Notes: generated from the sequence alone by a model not told the origin. A stretch of DNA of 64,000 nt from Dendrolimus kikuchii (GCA_019925095.2 CM034407.1:8072710-8136709); one strand, 5' to 3'. Shown: positions 1-12,348, counted from the stretch's first letter. Program-made: numbers and translations.

Positions 1-544
1 ATACATCATGAATTGAAAAGAAATATAAATGAACGGTCGTATCGCTAAAAATAATATCTTGCCATTATTACATTTTCAAAATTTCATTAAATACGTAGTT
101 TATATAATTGTTTAAAAATGTAATTACTATAAGAAATTTCTTATAGTAATTGCATTTTCGTTTTTCTTTGTGCTTCTACTAAATTTAGTTAAAACCCCCG
201 TTTTTGTTTTATCTTTTATTAAAAACATCCGCTGCTTTAAAACTATAGCGAGGATAGCCTTTCTCCGTATAGTTTTACAGTAAATTAATAACTTCGTAAG
301 ACAAAGATCTGCTCAGTTACTCTCAGTTTATATTACATTAAAAGTATCGTAGGGACATACGACGCAAAGAGTACATTGAATATTGGTACGACGTCTTATT
401 TATATACAAATATATTCGTAGGTCAACCACCCTGATCATTCTGTGATGCGAAGCTTGCTAAGAAGGCTTATCTCCTTCGGTAGTGTGAAAGGGGTTTGTC
501 TGCTTGCCTCTACCTGCTAGCATTATGACGCTGGGTAAGCTTTG

Positions 545-690
545 ACGCGGTAAAGCCATGCCGAAATTATCATCTTGATACTGCTCTTACGGCCGGCTTG
601 ATCGGTGTGATAGCACGCTCTCACAGAATAGCGACGTGAAAGGGTTAGCCTTGAGCAAATCGTTTTTCGTACGGTGAGTAAGAGTTTCAA
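545..690 (+). repeat. Dispersed repeat family C, copy 1
   Basis: GGCCGGCTTGATCGGTGTGATAGCACGCTC..ATAGCGACGTGAAAGGGTTAGCC..GTACGGTGAGT matches 37755-37885 (CGGCACGATGGGTGTGATAT..). Class unknown. Confidence 0.55.
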
Positions 691-1111
691 TACAGTGGAC
701 CTCTCCTCCATTCCGTCTTCCCTGTCGCACGTTCCTGTGTATCAATGATACGGGGCCCCGAGGCTACAGTGGCCCCGAAAGTGTGTAAGCAAAAATTCCT
801 AAAATGTTAGCCACAATCTTTTATAGATTAATAACATGTTTGAGAATAACTGCTGGGCAAACAGGAACGGCTATCAGACTTGTCATTATTGTCTATAGAG
901 GCAGAAAATCTAGAAAAACTAAAATCGTCTTCAGCTATAGATGATTTGATAAATAAGCTAGCCGAAAAAAAGGCGAAAAACATTTATATTTGATTTGAAT
1001 TGTTTGTCTAACTTAGCTCCTAGGAGCATTAAGTATAAGTAATAACTTATAATCAATATGTAATTATTTTAATTAATTTTACGCGGCGTAGTGCTGGCCA
1101 CCAAATGTTCT

Positions 1112-1211
1112 AACGGTCTTATTCATATTGACTTAGAGTAAGTTTGAAGGGTTCTTTAAGAACCACAAAGAAGCCTTTAAACTTACTCTGACTCGATCTG
1201 AATAAGAACGT
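1112..1211. repeat. Foldback element, copy 1 (imperfect palindrome)
   Basis: Arms of ~33 bp (ACGGTCTTATTCATATTG.. and ..GAATAAGAACGT) around the centre TTCTTTAAGAA. Same family as 12349-12435. Confidence 0.65.
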
Positions 1212-2042
1212 TGACACTTGACATTTTTGTCTTCCGTGATCACGGCTACTGAAAAGTAGTTGAAAAGTCGGAATAATAAAAATCAAATAAATGAACGTTA
1301 ATGTTAGAACAGAAATGTTCTTTGTTTTTGAAGTAAAACTTATTTAGAATCGTTGTGATTTGAAACTCGATGAAACGAAAAAGCGACACTAAAAATTAAA
1401 TAAACACATAAATCTATAGGGCTAAGCCTGCGAAAGAATGAGATAAAATAATGTATATTTAATCATTTAAACAGTATGATCATAAAGACAAAGTTGGAAT
1501 TGTTTTGAAAGTTTTCGTGAATACTTCAAATTTTTGTTTTAAAGCTTAAATATATTATAACAATATAATATATGAAATATGAAGTCACGAAATTTAGAAT
1601 CCCTTCCACCTCTTGTCACTCTTGTTTCACTTCTACTGCGTGTGAGCTGCACTAACTACTACTACTCCTAATTTTTTTCTTCTATATTAAATCGTCATTA
1701 TATGCGCACATGCAGTTTTTTTTATTATTAACTAAGATTCGCCCGCGACGTCATCCACGTTTGACGAAATAAGCTAATTTTTACGTATCCTAACAACTTG
1801 AAACCGATTCCGGAAAAAATCCTGCAAGATTCCCAGGATATAAAGTATCACAGATTGTATGACAAAGAATATTGATCAGTGAAAATATTACATCGGAATC
1901 CATTCTTTTTACAACCGAACCAACCGCTCCCAAGAAAACTCTCGTGGGATCGGCCCATCAATCATCAGTAGTTCTTACATGAAACCCGAAGAAACAAACA
2001 AACACAAAAAAAAAACTTGAGAGGTGTCAAGGGACACCCGGA

Positions 2043-2239
2043 TGGAACGAAGTTCCTTTCGATTAATTAGTGAAGGAATTGTAATTGGAATTGAGAGAGA
2101 GAGACAGACAGACAGAGAAACATGCGACGCCGCACAGCTTACAATAGCTTACTATAGCAAAAAGTGTCGTGACAACTTTTCGTAAGAATTTTTTCCGTCT
2201 AGCCCCCTTTCACAACGCGCGATAAGGAACTTCGTTCCA
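2043..2239. repeat. Possible MITE bounded by TGGAACGAAGTTCC inverted repeats
   Basis: TGGAACGAAGTTCC at 2043-2056 and its reverse complement at 2226-2239. Each arm is itself partly palindromic, so pairing could be incidental. Confidence 0.4.
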
Positions 2240-2904
2240 AAAACAAAAGACTACACAAATTTTATAATATTATAGTAATTTTCACAATCCACTACAATAT
2301 TAATAATATGTGAACAAGTGTTTTACTATTATTACTAAATATTTACAGCATTACGATTCAAAGTTGTTTCTAAACTAAGCCCTAGCATACATGTTTAAGT
2401 TTTGTTCGCGTAAGTTATAAGTCTAAGCACGCACTACAATTTAATAATACTTGATTCAGATGAGAAAGTATGAGTCTGGCAATGACAGTTGTAGTGTATG
2501 GTTAAACTTGGAAGCTTAAATTAGTAAAACTCACAGGTGGCCCGCCAGGCTTAAGTTTAAACTTACTCATAAGAATATCTGTCATTAAATACTGATATAA
2601 AAGATTGAGGGGTTCTTCAGTATATATCGGTATGTAAGTAAAACGATTTTCTGATATTTGGCAAATAGAATCTTTTACTTTATTGTCCCAACTAACATGT
2701 GATCGACATTTGACCTTTCGAATTACTAATATTGCGATATGTCTTATATTAAATTTCATTGCTAGGACTTCTAGGTTCTGTACAAAGTACGAGCCTAAGC
2801 TTTTTTCGGAATAAACTCTAGCCCTTATTCATCACTACCCTGTAGAGATGAATAATAAATTTAGTGCAAAAGTACCTAGACTAAATTTATTACTGACTTT
2901 ATAA

Positions 2905-3085
2905 TGGCGAGTGTTCAGAATGGAGCCTACGGCTTCTTTCTATTACTGCACGGCTCACCATCGGTTGGGCGTTCATAATCACTTCCTTGAACTGCTTCGC
3001 TCATGTACGCATAGTTTCTTAAAAACATTTCTCTTACGTGCCCTGGGAATTTGGAATGATCTCCCAACTGGGGTTTTGTAAAAAG
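2905..3085 (+). mobile_element. Decayed LINE ORF2 C-terminal fragment
   Basis: Plus-strand translation with interruptions gives ASFYYCTAHHRLGVHNHF, SFLKTFLLRALGIWNDLPTG, again the LINE C-terminal WNDLP pattern. Short and undated. Confidence 0.5.
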
Positions 3086-3295
3086 GACGTCATTATGCTT
3101 TTTCGAGGTCGGCAGCGCGTTGATGCGATCTCATGTGTCGCAAACGTATAGGCAACGGTAACTGCTTTCCGTCAGGCGGGCCGTTAGCTTGTCGGCTGTA
3201 CTCGAATCAAATCCTGCCCGGAAAGCATGCAGCACGTGCTGACGGACTACGAAAAGATTGTGTCTCAAACGCACAATTATTTTTTTTTATTTTTT

Positions 3296-3530
3296 ATTGC
3301 AGAAGTTCAGCAGACAGGCAGACGGCCCACTGGATGGAAAGCGGTTACCATCGCCTATGGACATTTGCAACACCAAAGGTGCTACAAATGCGCTGCTGCT
3401 CTCTTAAGTGAGTCTGGAATTCGCCTTCGACGGGCAAGGCGGGTATCCTGTCCTTTCTCCCATAAAAATGGGCGGCCCAGCAGTGGAACATTTATGGGTT
3501 GTTATTATTGTAACTATATAGGGAAACTCT
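3296..3530 (+). repeat. Family A left half fused to a 'cagcagtggaac' LINE/SINE tail
   Basis: 3296-3410 is family A (CAGCAGACAGGCAGACGGCC..CTGCTGCTCTCTTAAG); 3420-3530 is the tail type also at 55848-55984 (GGGTATCCTGTCC..CAGCAGTGGAACATTTATGGG). The join falls at about 3411-3420. It ends ~70 bp from the receptor exon donor. Confidence 0.65.
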
Positions 3531-3602
3531 CCACACCTGAATAAGACTTACACAGTGCTCTGCTGTAGATATGCAAATAAATAAATCGCATAAGAAACTC
3601 AC

Positions 3603-3903
3603 CAAATAGAAGCAGCAGTAAATCGCTGACGGCTAAACTGAACAAATAATAATTCGTAGCGGTGTGCAAACCCGGATGTTTCACAATTACTACGCACACA
3701 CACACATTGCCCACTACTCCGGTAAGGAAAATCACCACCAGCACTATAGTCAAGGGCAAAATCTCGTTCAGTGGTAACTGTTTTGCCCCCATTAACCACC
3801 ATAGCATTTCTTCTTCGGTACAGTCGAAATGGGTTACGTTATGGCAGCGTTCATAAAAGTCGTCATAAGTTTCGTTTCCTCTTAGAAAATGTTCTTTATC
3901 CAT
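3603..3903 (-). CDS. First coding exon of a pyrokinin/PBAN/CAPA-type neuropeptide GPCR (partial gene)
   Basis: The exon starts at an ATG (3903) and reads 100 codons plus one base before a strong donor (G|GTGAGT, boundary 3603/3602). It encodes an acidic extracellular N-terminus with two N-glycosylation sequons (NET at 11-13, NVT at 22-24). TM1 spans about residues 48-74 with GVVGN, where Asn66 is the class A N1.50. TM2 starts with [16 protein letters not shown], where Asp94 is D2.50. The [16 protein letters not shown] run is typical of the neuromedin U/PRXamide receptor group (pyrokinin, PBAN, CAPA receptors), which act at the plasma membrane through G proteins. I see no later exon in 1-3602, so TM3-TM7 must lie beyond the left edge. 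Which subtype it is cannot be settled from one exon. Confidence 0.85.
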
Positions 3904-6900
3904 TTTTATATATTTATAACATTCAGTTATTTACAGGTACTAATTCGAAATTAAGTTGGTTTTTTATAAATGGATTTTATTGCTAACGGTTTTTCCAAAT
4001 ACGAATGGTTATTTTTCCAAAGTTATTTTTCCAAATACGAATATTTAAAGATTGAAACTTTATTATCTTATAATTAAGAGTTACTAGTTTTTCACTGATA
4101 AAATTCATTAATGTTCTAATATGAATTATATTACGGTTCTATACATGTATAACAAACACACTATTTAACATTTAAATATTGTCGATATTTTTTACTTATA
4201 TAAATTAATTAAAATGTCAGTTCCAGATACCTTTGTTTTTGATTTACACTTTATAATTTGTATTTAGTTTTATGCTATACTTGTATTGAAACTAGTAGTA
4301 AATGTTCTCCTTTAACTAATCACCATATCAGTTTTTTTTAAATATGATATAACATACAAAATATTATTACGCAGATAAATATGACTAATAAATTAAGCAC
4401 TATTTTGTTTACTTAAAAAGGTTGTTAATTTTATATTAGCAATTCCCATCACTAAATAATTAACTCTTAAAAGGTTTTGTTATTTAAAAAGTTTTTCATA
4501 ATTTTCGAATTCTTTCAGCAAGCGCATGTCGGGCATGTCTGTTCCCATTGAATTCCCGCGCGGACTGAAACCGCTCCAGACTATCCATGTCATGTATACA
4601 TTAAACTGTTGCTTGTTAAGTCTCTTTGATGTCTTTTGCTAAGGTTTTGTAGCCATTGGCACGGAACCCCTTGACGTCGTCATTTCCGCCCATCCTTCTA
4701 TGTATGTTAAATTCATTTTTCTTAGTAACTGCTGAATTTACAAGGATGAAAGGTAAGAACAAGATGTAATATGTTATACGGTGCTATGCAATGCTTTATT
4801 GAAATTGCGAAATAGTGAAGACAAAGAGTAGTCGTCAGATATGTATGTAAGAATTGGAAAAAATGTTTTTCAGTGAACGTAATTATGTGGTGAATCATTA
4901 GTCATGTCTTAAAATATTCGCCGATTAGTTTTTGTACTTAAGTCAATAATTGACGAAATATTTGCTTCCAAACTTGTAAAAATTGTGTGATTAAAAATAA
5001 ATTACAAATTATACTACATTAAAAACTAGAACTAAATAAAATAAAATTAATGAAAAGGGGAATAGTTATTAGAAACTAGGGAAGGCAAAATACAAGGTAT
5101 TCCAGACGCTTTTGTGTGGAATGTTACAAAAACTGTGTTACTACTACACATGGGTCAAGAATTGCTAAAAATAGAGCAAGAAAAGTAGCAGTTGTGACAG
5201 GGAAAAATAAGTCAACATAACGTTTGCATATTCTATAGACTTCATACTTTCGATTGGTAGGTATGAAATTGTCTATTAACAAAACCAGTGAAATGTTTTT
5301 AAAAAATATTTAATTAGTAATTAATCATATTTTGGACTGAAATTTTTTAGTCAACCCATTTGCAATATATTTATTAACATATTTAATTTGATATAAAATA
5401 CTTTTCATCCATTAATCAACTCGGTGAAGGTCGTTTTATACTTCAGTATATTGGGCGACGGGGTGCGAAAATTAGCTTGCGCACTCCATACCAGCAAGAT
5501 AAATAAACATTTATTCTTTATGTTTCATTTTTAAGATTCCCTATCCACTTTGGCAAAAAGGAAAGGAGGGTTCCTATGTATTGATCTTTTCTTTCTCAAA
5601 AACTATTGGGTTATTTATTATACAGGAAGATGTACTCTATAGGCGTTTTATTTCTGTAGTACATTTGATTCTCGTTAATTTGAATCCCTCGATAATTTAA
5701 ATTTTTCCCCGGTCCCTTGAAAAATACTCGAATAAAATCTATATTAGTTGGTCCCCTCGGTAATTTGCCAACATGCAATAATTTGAAGACTGAGTTTCCC
5801 TACTCTATAATTTGAGGCGTTACCCTATACTTCGACGCCCTCAGAACCGATACAAGTGACGATTTCTCTTTAGTTCTTACCACTATCGAAAATTCCTTGG
5901 ACAATGATAGACTCAAGTCCCTCACTCAACAAACTTCTTTTGAAAATAGAACAAATGTTTAAAATAATATATCATGAATTTTATACAAACTATTGTTTAC
6001 TTGATTTTCTTTCCTTCCTGCCCCTTGATTATAAGCTGTTATTTGGTACTCTTGGTAATATGAAATTCTCCCTGGTCCGGTAAGTGTCAAATTATAAAGT
6101 CGATTGTATATTTAAATATCTTTAGTGAGATCTTGGAAAATTATGACTTTATTTAATGTTTTTTTTTATTGAAGTCAATCAATCGGCTTGCGCCCCTTAG
6201 ACACCGGCCTGCACACGGGTGCTACACCTCATACGCCCCCGGGTAAAGACGGCCCTGCTTATATCATTAGACTTCATACGTCTTTTAATTGTAAAATAAT
6301 ATGCACATATGTACCTACAGACACGGTTCTATGATATTTATATGTAACAATAAAATTCAATTGAATGCACGTTGTATATGAAACGATGCCAAACCGCTAC
6401 TGCGCCAAAATGCTAAACAATAAACTAAATTTATTCCGGTCCAATAATGTGTTAGTAGTAACGAGTTTAGTATCTGCGAGATTGCAAACGCAAGTAACAC
6501 TGTGTTCAATTCCGTTCTTGTGTTTATTAAAATCTATTAATGACAATAACATAATCCTATTAATGTTACAAACAAGCGCTATGAATTATGGCATCCAACA
6601 TCGCGCAGTACGAACGGAATGCGGGAAGAGACGAATAACGAGTTATCGCCGGGCACGCGACCTGAAAGCCGATACCAGTTGTGTCCATATTACGAATTTT
6701 CAGAACAAACTAACCCACAGGTTTAGCAAAAATTTTTATGTACACGAAACGGTCCCGACTAGAAAATTTATTTCATTTATGAATGATAGCAGTGAAACTT
6801 GTTAGCATTATCTCGTTAGATTGTCTTACAACACTATTACTCGAGATTTTTACATGGTAGAGGCATGTTGCAATCATTATCTTGTTTATAGCTGCTTGAT

Positions 6901-6984
6901 TATAACTTCATATCACGCTTTTATAGAATATGTTGTGTTGCTTGTGCTAATCGTGTTTCGTGGGATGAGTGAAAGTTCCGATGG

Positions 6985-7545
6985 CCTGCTTCCCCCCTTC
7001 CCTTCCCTAGGGGAAACCCGATTGAGGGCCATCTACCGCGAGTAGGGGGAAATCGCGGCTGGTGTATGAGGATTCGCCAGGTCGGGATGGCCTAGCACGT
7101 CTAGGCAGAACTAAACATGCTATTGCCACACCACAGTTAGGGATATCCACTAAAACTCCTCGATATTCCGTCCTTCTTCCTTAATGCCAGGGTCATGGGT
7201 TTTTGGCATAGCCCCTCCGCTAGCCCTGGTAGGCGATGGCCTATCGGCTCATCCGCTGCCGGGTAACTACTTTTATCCCCCGGCATGTCCATGCTCTCAT
7301 TGCGTGGGGCGACCTGCAACGCGCCGCACGGCAGGAGAAATGAGCATCTCGACGGCATAACTGCGGGTGGGATACCCTTTCCCCGGCGAATTACCGGCAC
7401 CGCCTGCTCACGGTGGCCAAAGGTTCAACCTAGCCCTCGGCGCCGACGCGTCCTCCTTTGACGGGAGCGGAGCAAGGATGGCCGCTCACGCTCCCCTTTC
7501 GCCTCCTCCATCGTAAGCATAACCCGCTCGCAGAAGGACATCACA
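6985..7545 (-). mobile_element. LINE 3' end, same family as 13027-13609, inverted
   Basis: On the minus strand it carries the same coding tail (TTCTGCGAGC..GGAGGAGGCG..CAAAGGAGGACGCG) and the same 3' UTR landmarks (TTTTAGTGG[A/G]TATCCCTAACTG, CTGGCGAATCC). Older and diverged; boundaries approximate. Confidence 0.7.
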
Positions 7546-7649
7546 TCCCCCTATTCCAATCTCTTCCCGGCCCTTTTATCCCATTCCTATTGTCTGATCC
7601 CTCAGTCTCATACCCCTAGCCTCCTCTTTATTTTATCCAAAAGGGTAGT

Positions 7650-7890
7650 AACACGTTGGTTTCACGCCTAGTGTTGCAAACGTCTATAGGCGGTTACTAT
7701 TTTCCATGAACTGAGACGTCTGCCTATTTGCCAGTTTCTCTATAACAAAAAACCATCACCTGAGGAGCAGGCGCTTAGAAAACTCTTTATTTAGTTTTTT
7801 TTTTCACTACCCGAAGCAGGCAGACGGCTTACTTAATGGAAGGTGGTTGCCGTCGCCTACGGACGTTTGCAACACGCGCGTTGTCGACCT
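7650..7890. repeat. Two opposed family A fragments
   Basis: About 7660-7740 matches family A on minus (GTTGCAAACGTCTATAGGCGG) and 7800-7880 on plus (GGCAGACGGCTTACTTAATGG), making a head-to-head pair. Confidence 0.5.
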
Positions 7891-8495
7891 CTAATAAATT
7901 TTATAACACAGTTCTTAAACAACCCCTGATGGCGCGTAACGGGTTCTGCTCTACGAGGAGGGGAACCACCAACGTAACGACCACACACTATTCCGCCTCT
8001 GACAGTCCCGCGACGCTAACGTATTACCTTTGATGTATAATACGTGTAGTGTGGTCGAAATTACTCAAACAACCCTATATCTACCAGCACAAGCTAACAA
8101 CCCTAAGTCGTAGCGCAGCGAGAATACCTCGGCGGTCTGTTCCTGTAGGCGGAACAAACATTCTAAAGTACCGTTACGTAATTGAGCATTAGACCTCAAG
8201 GAGATGGGGGTGAACAACGAAGAACGACGAAGTGTGAAGTGAAGTTACGAAGGTGACTGCTGTTTCCGCCACCGAACCAACTTTTTGTAAAGGACAACTT
8301 TAAATTGCAAAAATTATAAAGAGATGGATTCTACAGGGCTTTAGTAACTCAATTAAGTTCCTGTGCGTTCATGATGCGAATAATGCCTTTTGAAATGAAA
8401 ATCTTGTATATAATTGTTTACATATTTATATTATAATAGAAATAATGCAATAACTGAGCGCATTTTTCTTAGCGACTAAGCTAATCCAACAGAAC

Positions 8496-8672
8496 GTATA
8501 CGAGTTGTGAGACTCGAATTAAAATGCCGTTAGAATGACTATAGTGTTTATTAGAACTATACAAACACTTATAACACAGGTACAAATATAACCGAACACA
8601 GTAAGTACAAACGTAATGCAGAAGGTCGTTATTCCATAAAACGCGCAAAGTCCGTCACTTATTACATTCCCG
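8496..8672 (-). mobile_element. LTR fragment (same family as the solo LTR at 45144), inverted
   Basis: The minus strand matches the 3' half of the solo LTR (GACGGACTTTGCGCG..GTGTTATA..GCATTTTAATTCGAG) and ends near CTCGTATAC. It faces the direct-orientation fragment at 9280-9462, forming a ~170-bp inverted repeat with a ~600-bp spacer. Confidence 0.7.
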
Positions 8673-9279
8673 ATTGTAGTACACACGTCTCGCTTTGCTG
8701 GTGGTTCTCGCTGGACTGATTTCCCCCTCCATCAGGTCATCGTTTTATACTGTGCAACTGCAATGTCCCCGTATCTAAGTCGACTTAATCCGACACACCT
8801 GGCTAATGAATGCCATGAAAGATTACAATACAACAATGGGCTATTTTCTAATCACAAATTTAAACACAAAGTAAACAAAAGAAGATGACCATAAAAGAAT
8901 TTAAATGTTATTAGTTCAAATGCCGACGGGTAATAAATGTGATTTGTTTCAGATATGGATTTTGTTCTTCTCGGAAACAGAGTTGTAACAGTATTAAAAC
9001 TAGATTTCGACCATATCAGGAACGAAAATGAACGAAAGGTGCGGAATCTCACGGCTTAGAAATAAAGGTCACAGGAAATATTTTCTTTACGTCGACACAG
9101 ATAAGTGGCTTAATAAAGACACGTATGTGTCGAATACAATCAAGATACGTTTGTTTACGTTCATTAGCGCATACAGTACAGATTTGCACAGAAACCGGCG
9201 GGCACATTCGCATTTGTGAAGTATAAAACGACGGCTTGATTGATTTAGGAGGCAGTTGAGCTACGACTATGATATGGGC

Positions 9280-9462
9280 TACATTCGGGAATCTAATGGT
9301 GACGGACTTTGCGCGTTTTAATGAATTACGACCTTCTGCATTACGTTTGGATTTGTTGTGTTCGGTTATATTTGTACCTGTGTTATACGTGTTTGTATAA
9401 TTCTAATAAACTCTATAATAATTTTAAGGACATTTTAATTCGAGTCCCGCTAACTCGTAACA
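9280..9462 (+). mobile_element. LTR fragment (same family as the solo LTR at 45144)
   Basis: Matches the 3' half of the solo LTR and ends CTCGTAACA like it. The 5' half is missing. Confidence 0.7.
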
Positions 9463-10120
9463 TTAATATACAGGAAAGATATATTTTGATTGTGTCGGTA
9501 GGTAGGTAGGTATTAATTATACAATCTTAGTGTCTGTCTGCAGATTATTTATTGATTTTCATGTTGGAAAAAACAGTAAGTGGCCTGACCTTATCGCTAA
9601 GAGCAATCTCTTTCAGACAATCTAATTTGTAAAAAAAATTTGACTAATCGGGCGATGTAGTTTATGTAGGAAACGAGAGATAAATACATTTATATTTAAA
9701 ATAATAATTGGCAAGTATTGTTTGGTGTAATTAAAGTAGAGACGTGAGTTTGTAACTCATAAATAAAGGGAAACGTGCAGCGGAGACGGGATTAGATAAT
9801 TATGTACGTGCAGCGAGTGAATGAGGAACGCCCATTGTATTTGTATTCGACTTATAACCCCTTAAAACTTAAGTAGAATTTTGAACATATATTTTAAATA
9901 ATTCGTTTATATTCAAGGACGTATTCAATTAGACAAACGGACAACCAGGCGCACCAATTGGTGCCATCGTTATATGGTGAAAACACCACCAGGTAGGACG
10001 AAGCAATTCGCTTTATCTTTTCTGCCCCCCCCCCCCCGAAATGTTCCATTAATGCTAGACTAATAGAATGACAATAAATGGGAGTGACATAATCTAAATT
10101 TATACTTCTATATCTATACT

Positions 10121-10318
10121 TCTATACTATATATTATATTATAAAGAGGAAAGATTTATGTATGTTTGTAACAAATAAACTCAAAAACTATTAGACTGAT
10201 TTGAAACATTCTTTTACCACTAGAATACTACATTTTTCCTGAGTAATATAGGCTATATTTAATTTAAATAATCAGGTTTTAATTTTTTTCAAGGCAGGGC
10301 AATGTCTGTCCGGACTAG
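10121..10318 (+). mobile_element. Short Helitron-like repeat
   Basis: Begins TCTATACTATATATTATATT and ends GGCAGGGCAATGTCTGTCCGGACTAG, a diverged version of the Helitron end (hairpin plus CTAG, followed by T). Confidence 0.6.
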
Positions 10319-11225
10319 TACTAATACCGGATACTTCTACTCTTCTACTCGTACTTAATGGAACGATATGTTATTTCCATACCTTTTTCATCCATTTAGC
10401 TCTAATGCCACTTGTCTGAGGGGGCTGGTGCGCACTGCTGAAGAAAGTAATAATTTGCCGGAGTTTTTTTTTCCTTACAAATAAAATTTGAAGTCTTCAA
10501 GCCACGAGTGAATCTATAGATATCTCATATATAAGCGTGCACCATCGAAGAACGCAATATAACTTATAATCAGGTAAGATAGAGGTCAAACGCGGCCCTA
10601 CACAAACGTAAAGAAGATATTAATATCCGCATTATATTTTATAGAGCTCTCCATGTGGGAATCCGATTTTCATACGCCCACTCAGTCTATATGGGCCTAT
10701 TTATGATAAGTAAATACAAAATATCGGGCACGAACAACATTTTGAGCCGATATAAGTCCATACAATACATTTTTATGGGACAAACTGTTGGAGAAATATA
10801 TTATGTAGTAGTACTCAATTACATAAAAAAGGTTGTATTATGTTGAAGATATATATTATAATGTTATGTAGTAGTACTCAAATACATAAAAAAAGGTTAT
10901 ATTGTTTTAGATTGGTCACACTGTTTTTTTTTACTTGTTGAAAAATGTGTGTTCTAAATGTTTGTCAAAATAAACTTAATCCTTCAACGAGCTTTTGAAC
11001 ACCAATCAAAAACGTATAAGTATATTCGTCTTTACACTGAGGAATTTCCAATAAATTGACGGGTCTTGAAACTTGTAGAGCCTTTGAATTACATTTTATT
11101 GAACATCAAGAAACCAATAAAATGGTATTAAGCCGATTTTTAAAGAATAGTTTTGATGGTTGATTGATGATAGATTGATTGTATATTTTAATTTGATTTT
11201 AATGCTAAGGCGTATATAGTAGAAT

Positions 11226-11275
11226 CATGGAAGTAATAAGTGCTACGTACAACCGTAGTACTTATTACTTCCATG
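11226..11275. repeat. 22-bp-stem hairpin
   Basis: CATGGAAGTAATAAGTGCTACG pairs with CGTAGTACTTATTACTTCCATG around a 6-nt loop with a single G-T position. Function unknown. Confidence 0.75.
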
Positions 11276-11496
11276 AGTAGAATATTTTATACGTAAACAG
11301 ATGCTTGAAAGTTTACTCCGTCAAAATTAAAAAATGGCCGCGTGCGAATAGAAATCGGACGAAAACTTTCTACTAAAAGATACATTACTAGTCTTATTGG
11401 TCAAAATCAACTATATTTAAATATTTCCTGAAGTTTTGTTAATGAAGATATTCATTCATAAACCTGCAAAAATGTGAAAATATGTACAAATAGTAA

Positions 11497-11975
11497 TCTA
11501 TACTAATAATATAAAGGGGAAAGATTTGTTTGTTTGTTTGCATTGAATAGACTCCGAAACTACTGAACCGATTTGAAAAATTCTTTCACTGTTGACAAGC
11601 TTTTTCTTTTTTCTTTTGAGGCGGGGAAAATGCGTCCCGCACACCACTGGGTCGTTTGCTAGGGATTGGACCAAAGCGATGAGAGGTGAAGCCACGAATA
11701 GCCACCAAAGTCAATCGCCGGCATGTGTGGAGACTCGCTACGCAATTCTAAACCATCCTCCTTCCATATGCCCCGCGCTTATGGCAGGAAGGGCGCGGAC
11801 TTAGAACGTAGTTACGCCCACGCTGACCCTAGCGCATCAGTGATTGAGAGTGCCCCGGGAAGCAGGACAGACTCACTTCGTCAACAGGGGGATGACTCCT
11901 GCGCTCCCTAGATGCTGGAGGGCACTGTTGACAAGCTACACTATCCGCGGGTGACATAGGTTATATTATTATTTA
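11497..11975 (+). mobile_element. Helitron-like repeat interrupted by the A-tailed short element
   Basis: 11497-11586 (TCTATACTAATAATATAAAG..AACCGATTTGAAAAATTCTTTC) and 11938-11975 (..GGGTGACATAGGTTATA) align to consecutive parts of the repeat at 10121-10318. The insertion at 11602-11922 and its duplication split it. The 3' terminus is not recognised. Confidence 0.6.
11602..11922 (-). mobile_element. A-tailed short retroelement, copy 1 (321 bp)
   Basis: Flanked by the 15-bp direct repeat CACTGTTGACAAGCT (11587-11601, 11923-11937). On the minus strand it starts CCCTCCAGCATCTAGGGAGCG and ends in an A-rich tail (seen as T-rich on plus). Shares both ends with the copy at 53579-53929. No open reading frame, tRNA-like box or other origin is recognisable. 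It interrupts a Helitron-like repeat. Confidence 0.82.
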
Positions 11976-12348
11976 TGGTTGATTATATTAATGGTTTTCT
12001 GAGTAAAGTAAATATATTGTTTGGAAAATAATTTACTTATGCGTTCAATCTCTAGAGCTAATTATATATTTTTTTCAAATTTCTGCTGGTAAACTTCATC
12101 GATAATAAGCACGATCATTTTATACCTATTAATGAGATTAATTTTTAATTAACAAAAAATCTTTCTGGCCTAGAAAATACTCTTTCATTTCAAATGACTC
12201 GCTTATTTCCTTTCCAGCCTCCTTTTTAATATTCAAGTTGTTTTTTCACAAATACATAGTTAGAAGAAAAATATTATTGTGAGCATGTGAGATAGTAATT
12301 TGTTATATCTACCCGCATTCGTTTCTGAATGACTACATCGGGACTATA

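Larger units (their letters stand above)
1..3602. other. Intergenic or receptor intron, AT-rich
   Basis: Apart from the repeats at 545-690, 1112-1290, 2043-2239, 2905-3085 and 3296-3530, I see no exon here. It probably belongs to the first intron of the receptor gene, since the exon at 3603 has a donor pointing into it. Confidence 0.6.

Noticed and set aside
2502..2759. 85-codon minus-strand ORF as a second receptor exon
   Set aside because: Sequence does not resemble GPCR TM3-TM7 and lacks expected motifs such as DRY/ERY.
6365..6805. 146-codon plus-strand ORF
   Set aside because: No recognisable domain, no splice context, odd composition and no supporting homology that I can recall; a chance ORF is most likely.
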